A stretch of 64,000 bases of DNA, taken from the NCBI GenBank assembly GCA_002483145.1, contig DLHJ01000019.1:434001-498000 (forward strand), in the 5' to 3' direction. Below, one piece after another: positions 59,503 to 64,000 of this stretch. The translations under genes and the position numbers were made by a program. Each line of letters opens with the position of its first letter. Position 1 is the first letter of the stretch. This stretch comes from Cellvibrio sp. UBA7671 (GTDB lineage Bacteria > Pseudomonadota > Gammaproteobacteria > Pseudomonadales > Cellvibrionaceae). Below the pieces are notes generated by a model. The model was not told the origin of the DNA. It saw only the letters and a program-made list of their open reading frames with translations, and did no database searches.

Positions 59503-61062
59503 ATGAAATTACATTCGGCGTGGATTCGACTTTTATTGATGAGTGGTTATGTGGCATTGGTGAGTTTATATGGGGCTATTGCACATGCAGCCAAATGTGA
59601 ATACAAAATCGCAAATGAATGGGGTAGTGGATTTACCGCGACAATTCGCATTACTAATGACGGCACAGTACCCATTTCCAGTTGGGCGTTGAATTGGAAT
59701 TATAGCGATGGCTCGCGCATTACCAGTAGCTGGAACGCAACGGTGACTGGCGCCAATCCTTATAGCGCTTCACCATTAAACTGGAATACTAATATTGCGG
59801 TGGGTTCCAATGTTGAATTCGGGGTACAGGGTACGAATGGTGGCAGCAAAGCGCAGGTGCCGATAATCGCGGGTGCTGTCTGCACTGGCGCTGTTGCTTC
59901 CAGCATTACACCGGCGAGCTCGAGTGCAAGATCCAGTTCGGTTTCCAGTGCGCGTTCATCCAGCATCAGTGCAAGTTTGCGTTCGTCGGCCAGTGTGAGC
60001 ATTGCATCATCACTGCGCAGTTCGAGCCTTGCGTCTGCCGCAGGGCAAATGTGTAACTGGTATGGCAGTCTCACACCTTTGTGCGCCACTACCGCCAAGG
60101 GTTGGGGTTATGAAAATGGAAAGAGTTGTGTAGCAACAGCAACCTGCTCCGCACAACCAGCACCTTACGGCGTAGTGGGTGCTACATCCAGTGCGCGTTC
60201 TTCAGTGGTTTCATCGTCGAGTATGACCAGTCGTTCCAGCTCGTCGCGTTCATCTTTCCGCGGTTCTTCTTCCACTGCAATCACCAGTAGTTCGGCCAGC
60301 AGTATTCCACCTATTGTCGGCGGTTGTGATGGTTATGCAACGCGTTATTGGGATTGCTGCAAACCGCATTGTGGATGGTCAGGCAATGTTCCGACACTGG
60401 TTGCACCGCTGCAAAGTTGTGCGGCAAATAATACTCGCCTGAGTGATTTGACCTTGCCTAGCAGTTGCGATGGTGGCAATGCGCATATGTGCTGGGGTAT
60501 GGCACCGTTTGCGGTGAGCGATACTTTGGCTTACGGTTTTGCCGCGACTTCCAGTGGCGATGTCTGTGGTCGCTGCTACCAATTGCAATTTACCGGCAGT
60601 TCGCACAATTCGCCGGGCGATCCTGGCTCGGCCGCTTTGGCCGGTAAAACCATGATCGTACAGGCGACTAATATTGGCTACGACGTGGGTGGCGGCCAAT
60701 TCGATATTTTGGTGCCAGGTGGCGGAGTAGGAGCGTTTAATGCGTGTTCAGCGCAATGGGGCGTTTCCAATTCTGAATTAGGTGCGCAGTACGGTGGATT
60801 GCTGGCCGCGTGTAAACAAGAACTGGGTTATAACGCGAGCCTCGCGCAGTACAAATCTTGTTTAACCAATCGCTGTAACAGCGTGTTTGGTTCGCGCGGT
60901 TTGACGGAATTGCAGCGCGCTTGCACCTGGTATGCGGATTGGTTCCAGGCTGCTGATAATCCTGCACTTAAATACAAAGAGGTGGCGTGTCCTGCAGAAT
61001 TAACCGCGCGTTCTGGAATGAGTCGCAGTGCATTAAACGATATTAAAACCAGCTGTAATTGA
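59503..61062 (+). CDS. cel45A: Secreted endoglucanase: CBM2, CBM10, GH45
   Basis: 519 aa. Signal peptide about 1-30. CBM2 (32-127, Cys32 and Cys127), serine/alanine/arginine linker (128-181), CBM10 (about 182-226), serine linker (227-272), GH45 domain (273-519). The GH45 catalytic base is Asp284 in RYWDCCKP and the acid is Asp401 in QFDILVPGGGVG; the many cysteines fit the family. Same module order as the GH5 enzyme at 47738, so a common origin of the binding half is likely. The name follows the only GH45 enzyme known to me in Cellvibrio. Confidence 0.96.
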   Translation: MKLHSAWIRLLLMSGYVALVSLYGAIAHAAKCEYKIANEWGSGFTATIRITNDGTVPISSWALNWNYSDGSRITSSWNATVTGANPYSASPLNWNTNIAVGSNVEFGVQGTNGGSKAQVPIIAGAVCTGAVASSITPASSSARSSSVSSARSSSISASLRSSASVSIASSLRSSSLASAAGQMCNWYGSLTPLCATTAKGWGYENGKSCVATATCSAQPAPYGVVGATSSARSSVVSSSSMTSRSSSSRSSFRGSSSTAITSSSASSIPPIVGGCDGYATRYWDCCKPHCGWSGNVPTLVAPLQSCAANNTRLSDLTLPSSCDGGNAHMCWGMAPFAVSDTLAYGFAATSSGDVCGRCYQLQFTGSSHNSPGDPGSAALAGKTMIVQATNIGYDVGGGQFDILVPGGGVGAFNACSAQWGVSNSELGAQYGGLLAACKQELGYNASLAQYKSCLTNRCNSVFGSRGLTELQRACTWYADWFQAADNPALKYKEVACPAELTARSGMSRSALNDIKTSCN

Positions 61063-61138
61063 TGAGTAATGAAGTCAATTATTGATGGGTTTTGACATCA
61101 TGTTGAAAAATCATGTTAGCGATAAGTGATTAAATAAA

Positions 61139-61170
61139 AAAACAATGTGTGCAGCGGCGCACATTGTTTT
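61139..61170 (+). terminator. Terminator after the GH45 gene
   Basis: AAAACAATGTGTGC (61139-61152), loop AGCG, GCGCACATTGTTTT (61157-61170); 14 pairs with one G-U. T residues follow. Confidence 0.9.
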
Positions 61171-61259
61171 TCATCTGTCTGTCAGTAAACTCTGGTCTAC
61201 ACTTGCATTAGGAGATAAGTAATTTCTCCCTTTTCATCGACCTGTAAGAGGCTGCTGTT

Positions 61260-61583
61260 ATGATGTTAAAAGAGCTTGTCGCCCAATGGGAATCCCATGC
61301 CCATGGTGTATTAACAAAAGATACCTATGCTGTTCACCTACTGGTGGAAGATGCAGCGAAAATTGATGCATTGGCAGAGATGTATCCCAAACGCACCAAA
61401 GAACAATTAATCAGTGAATTATTGTCGGCAGCGCTCGGGCAATTGGAAGCGAGCTTTCCTTATGTACAAGGGCCAACCGTTGTGGCGAGGGATGAGATGG
61501 ATGATGCGATCTATGAAGATATAGGGCCAACACCGCGTTTTATGGCGCTAACTAAAAAATATCTTGCGCAACATAGACAATAA
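61260..61583 (+). CDS. Small conserved protein of unknown function
   Basis: 107 aa, soluble and mixed alpha/beta with no signal peptide. It resembles a family in pseudomonads annotated as a type 1 pili tip component, a name without visible support here. Notable stretch: ASFPYVQGPTVVARDEM and EDIGPTPRFMALTKKY. ATG at 61260 with a second in-frame ATG at 61263. Role unknown. Confidence 0.75.
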   Translation: MMLKELVAQWESHAHGVLTKDTYAVHLLVEDAAKIDALAEMYPKRTKEQLISELLSAALGQLEASFPYVQGPTVVARDEMDDAIYEDIGPTPRFMALTKKYLAQHRQ

Positions 61584-61655
61584 CGTTGCCTGGCGCACAC
61601 CCAAATCGCTTCCTGCTTCGTATACAGATTGATCGTCTATTTTTACGGAGCCATG

Positions 61656-61799
61656 ATGTCAAACAAACCTGTACCTACAGAAAGTGAATCGCCTGCACGC
61701 TTACCCTGCCGCGGCTGCCAACCCGGCTGTTCGAGCTACGCCACTTGCGACGGCAAGCCCTGGCGATTGGAGGCGCAACCAAAACCAGTTGCACATTAA
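61656..61799 (+). CDS. Small cysteine-rich protein
   Basis: 47 aa, too short for usual gene callers. GGAG (61647-61650) is 5 nt from the ATG at 61656; a second ATG at 61653 would be only 2 nt away. Four cysteines occur in LPCRGCQPGCSSYATC, spaced C-x2-C-x3-C-x5-C, a possible metal-binding knuckle. The flanks are polar with prolines. The family is not recognised, but the site, length and composition look like a real gene. Confidence 0.6.
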   Translation: MSNKPVPTESESPARLPCRGCQPGCSSYATCDGKPWRLEAQPKPVAH

Positions 61800-61826
61800 A
61801 AAAGAACCCGGCTAGTTGCCGGGTTC
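61798..61826 (-). terminator. Terminator of the tonB-exbB-exbD operon
   Basis: On the minus strand GAACCCGGC and GCCGGGTTC form a 9-bp stem with a 5-nt loop followed by T6. The stem overlaps the last codons and stop of exbD. Confidence 0.82.
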
Positions 61827-62225
61827 AGTTACAAATCCTAGTTTTAAAATTCCTGCGCGCTGCACTGCGGCCATGGTCTTGATGACATGTTCGTAATCAA
61901 CTGTCCTGTCGCCGCGGATATGCACTTCCGGTTGTGGTTGTTTGCCGGCTTCTGTGGCCAAGCGCGCATCCAGTTCTTCCATAGTGACTTGTGTTTCATT
62001 CCAGTAAATATTGCCATCGGCATTGACTGCAAGATTAACCGTCTCCGGTTTTAATTCATTGGGTGTGTTATCTGCGCGCGGCAAATCCACTTTTACCGAG
62101 TGGGTTAATACTGGCACAGTGATAATAAAAATAATCAACAATACCAACATCACATCCACCAAAGGCGTCATGTTGATTTCATTCATCACTTCTGTATCGT
62201 CGTCGAGTCCACCGCCGAAGGCCAT
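61812..62225 (-). CDS. exbD: ExbD/TolR-family biopolymer transport protein
   Basis: 137 aa. One N-terminal transmembrane helix (about 20-42) after NEINMTPLVDVMLVL, in which Asp in VDVML is the conserved proton-path residue, then a periplasmic domain. It forms a stator with ExbB to energise TonB. Last gene of the operon. Confidence 0.95.
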   Translation of the reverse strand: MAFGGGLDDDTEVMNEINMTPLVDVMLVLLIIFIITVPVLTHSVKVDLPRADNTPNELKPETVNLAVNADGNIYWNETQVTMEELDARLATEAGKQPQPEVHIRGDRTVDYEHVIKTMAAVQRAGILKLGFVTEPGN

Positions 62226-62228
62226 GGC

Positions 62229-62945
62229 TTACACCTCTTTGCGTGGAGTGAGTTTGGTGATAATGCCTTTATTTTGCATTGGGCTGCCGGTAATAAAATA
62301 CGCATGCAATTGATGTGCAAAACGGTTGAGTTTATTGAGTACGCCTTTGTTGGCGCGTGAGAGGGCGTTGTAACCCAGCACGGCTGGGATGGCGACAGCT
62401 AACCCAAACGCCGTCATAATCAATGCTTCACCCACTGGGCCTGCGACTTTATCGATACTGGCTTGGCCGGAAATACCGATACCTACAAGCGCGTGATAAA
62501 TTCCCCACACAGTGCCAAACAGGCCGACGAAAGGTGCTGTTGATCCCACTGATGCAAGAACCGCCAAACCTCGTTGTAAACGCTCGGCACTTTCATCGAT
62601 AGAGCCACGCAAACAGGCTGTGAGCCATTCAGCGAGTGGCAGGTGGCCGTGCAAGTCGTCCTTGTGATTGCTGTGGTGATCGAGCGCTGCCTGGCCCTCT
62701 TCGGCCAAATGGCGGAAGGGGGTAGAGCGATCTTCCCCGAGTGTGCGCAAGCCTTCAGCAAAACTTTGTGCGTGCCAGAAATCATTCAAGCCCTGTGACG
62801 GGCGGCGCAACCGCCATAAACCCCAGGCGCGCACAACAATCACCCACCAGCTGGCGATGGACATAACCAACAAAATAATTGCGACGCCTTTGATCAACGC
62901 ATCGCCCTGCTGCCAGATGGAAGCAATGCCGTAAGGTGAATCCAT
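62229..62945 (-). CDS. exbB: ExbB/MotA/TolQ-family proton channel protein
   Basis: 238 aa. Three transmembrane helices: about 14-38, 126-151 and 168-193. The GTVWGIYHALVGIG and EALIMTAFGLAVAIPAV stretches are typical of ExbB. Four nt separate it from exbD. Supplies proton-motive-force coupling for TonB-dependent outer-membrane receptors. Confidence 0.95.
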   Translation of the reverse strand: MDSPYGIASIWQQGDALIKGVAIILLVMSIASWWVIVVRAWGLWRLRRPSQGLNDFWHAQSFAEGLRTLGEDRSTPFRHLAEEGQAALDHHSNHKDDLHGHLPLAEWLTACLRGSIDESAERLQRGLAVLASVGSTAPFVGLFGTVWGIYHALVGIGISGQASIDKVAGPVGEALIMTAFGLAVAIPAVLGYNALSRANKGVLNKLNRFAHQLHAYFITGSPMQNKGIITKLTPRKEV

Positions 62946-62999
62946 AAAAACCTCGCCTACTCAATAATGGAAAGTGTAAAAAAATAAAAAGTACAAAAA

Positions 63000-63626
63000 T
63001 TAATTCAAATTGAACTCAACCGGCTGTTCATACCAAAAATCGATTTTCTTATCGCCTTGGGTCGCTGGTTGATAGCGCCAGTGCTTCACTGCTTTTACCG
63101 CCGTATCATCCAAACGTTTGAAACCGCTGGAGGTTTTTATTTTGATCTCGCCGACTGTGCCGTCCGCTTTGATCAATATCTCTAAAACAACTATGCCTTC
63201 CTCGCGCAAGCGACGCGATAAACTCGGGTAAACCGGTGCCGGATTGCTTAATTGGCCAGCGTCAGCGCGCGGTGGCAATACCGGTGCCGGAGCAGGTTCT
63301 GCCGGTTTCGGCTCCACTGGTTTTTCTACCGGCTGTGGTGGTTCTGGTTCAGGTGCTTTTACCGCGCGTTCCGATGGTGGGGCTTTGGGCGGTGGTTTGG
63401 GTACTGGTTTTGGTTCGGGCTTTTTTTCCGGCGGCGGAGGTGGTGGTTCCGGTGGTGGTGGCGGTGCCTCTTCCGGTTCTGCCATCACCAATACGCCCTG
63501 GATAGTGGGCATCACGATTTCAATGGGTTTTGGCGCGGAAGGCGATAACATTACCGCCGCCAAAACCCCGACATGAGCGCCTATAACGAGCAAAAAGGAA
63601 ATTAATGAAGCATGTTTGGATTGCAT
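63000..63626 (-). CDS. tonB: TonB energy transducer
   Basis: 208 aa. N-terminal membrane anchor (about 8-30), a proline-rich spacer rich in Pro-Glu and Pro-Lys pairs (about 50-120), then a TonB C-terminal domain (about 125-208) with PVYPSLSRRLREEGIV and KHWRYQPA. Spans the periplasm to receptors importing iron chelates, vitamin B12 or oligosaccharides. First gene of tonB-exbB-exbD, with a Fur-box-like site upstream. Confidence 0.95.
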   Translation of the reverse strand: MQSKHASLISFLLVIGAHVGVLAAVMLSPSAPKPIEIVMPTIQGVLVMAEPEEAPPPPPEPPPPPPEKKPEPKPVPKPPPKAPPSERAVKAPEPEPPQPVEKPVEPKPAEPAPAPVLPPRADAGQLSNPAPVYPSLSRRLREEGIVVLEILIKADGTVGEIKIKTSSGFKRLDDTAVKAVKHWRYQPATQGDKKIDFWYEQPVEFNLN

Positions 63627-63673
63627 CGGCGACTGCTGTGGGAGGTGATCGTGATTGTGAATAATAAGATGGC

Positions 63674-63692
63674 GCTAATGATAATATTTCTC
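63674..63692 (-). promoter_or_regulatory. Fur box-like sequence upstream of tonB
   Basis: GCTAATGATAATATTTCTC matches 15 of 19 bases of the Fur consensus GATAATGATAATCATTATC. It lies 48-66 bp upstream of the tonB start on the minus strand, the expected promoter region for iron repression. No search was run; the count is by eye. Confidence 0.6.
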
Positions 63693-63833
63693 ATTGATTA
63701 AGGCAATCTAATCATGCGTGTCATCAGGAAAAGGGCAGATCGGTTATACCAATAGTGTGTGGGCTGGCATAGTTATTGGGTGCCGATGTTATACTCGGCC
63801 TCCCGCGCTTTTGCGCTCCATCAGTAGGACTCC

Positions 63834-64000
63834 ATGGAAATCTTTGTATTGCTTGGCCTGATTATCCTCAACGGTCTGTTTGCGATGTCGGAAATTGCTA
63901 TTGTCACCGCAAAAAAATCCCGTTTGATGGCACTTGCCGCCAAGGGAAATAGCTCGGCGGAAGTCGCACTGAAATTGGCCGAAGATCCCACCCAGTTTTT
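63834..64000 (+). CDS. CNNM/CorC-type transporter or hemolysin-like membrane protein, 3'-truncated
   Basis: First 55 codons of a gene running off the window. ATG at 63834 has AGGA nearby. The start MEIFVLLGLIILNGLFAMSEIAIVTA with the MSEIA and KKSRL stretches matches the DUF21 domain of the CNNM family, which exports Mg or Co ions. Given as partial; product class fairly sure, exact member not. Confidence 0.8.
   Translation, partial: MEIFVLLGLIILNGLFAMSEIAIVTAKKSRLMALAAKGNSSAEVALKLAEDPTQF

Noticed and set aside
63236-63576. Plus-strand open frames across tonB
   Set aside because: They are antisense shadows of the proline-rich TonB spacer, giving Gly/Trp/Phe-biased translations without start signals.

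Overview
The window looks like chromosomal DNA of a cellulolytic gammaproteobacterium close to Cellvibrio. This is inferred from the mix of a pseudomonad-like housekeeping gene order and secreted, modular plant cell wall hydrolases (GH11-CBM60, CBM2-CBM10-GH5, CBM2-CBM10-GH45) joined by poly-serine linkers. No rRNA, tRNA, CRISPR array, insertion sequence or prophage was seen.

Layout. 1-921: 3' part of the periplasmic protease gene mucD. 1131-5804: an accessory insert between mucD and lepA, made of two tandem copies of a cassette: a GH11-CBM60 xylanase, a hairpin terminator, then a membrane-anchored coiled-coil/HEAT-like protein. 5970-11550: conserved block lepA-lepB-DUF4845-rnc-era-recO. 11582-23128: barA (minus), then cysM, a CotH-like lipoprotein, rlmD, relA, mazG and an HD-GYP protein. 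23197-31792: rluE, monomeric icd, cspD, and an N-degron group clpS-clpA / infA-bpt-aat. 32088-36833: stress operon yeaG-yeaH-spoVR. 36849-45704: a methyltransferase, a deacetylase and esterase pair, a TrmH-type methyltransferase, an FAD protein, a phytase-like lipoprotein behind a double Pho box, rlmE and a small membrane protein. 45875-46319: a decayed gene. 46386-49990: a second polysaccharide deacetylase and the GH5 cellulase with a LacI-type operator. 50116-54950: a cation/calcium exchanger, an RsgA-type GTPase behind a structured leader with a 12-codon ORF, and a divergent PNPOx-like/MocR pair. 55028-59055: a secreted HEYGH metallopeptidase and an amidotransferase-like protein of unknown role. 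59503-61062: GH45 cellulase. 61260-63626: two small conserved genes and a tonB-exbB-exbD operon with a Fur-box-like site. 63834 to the end: start of a CNNM/CorC-type membrane protein.

How it fits together. The housekeeping blocks serve translation, ribosome maturation, the stringent response and proteolysis. The accessory genes serve secretion of xylanases and cellulases and uptake through TonB. The most unusual feature is the duplicated xylanase plus membrane-anchored helical protein cassette: equal-length conserved leaders with a covarying hairpin, an almost invariant enzyme and a faster-diverging partner. The partner may be a dedicated folding or secretion factor, but that is inference.
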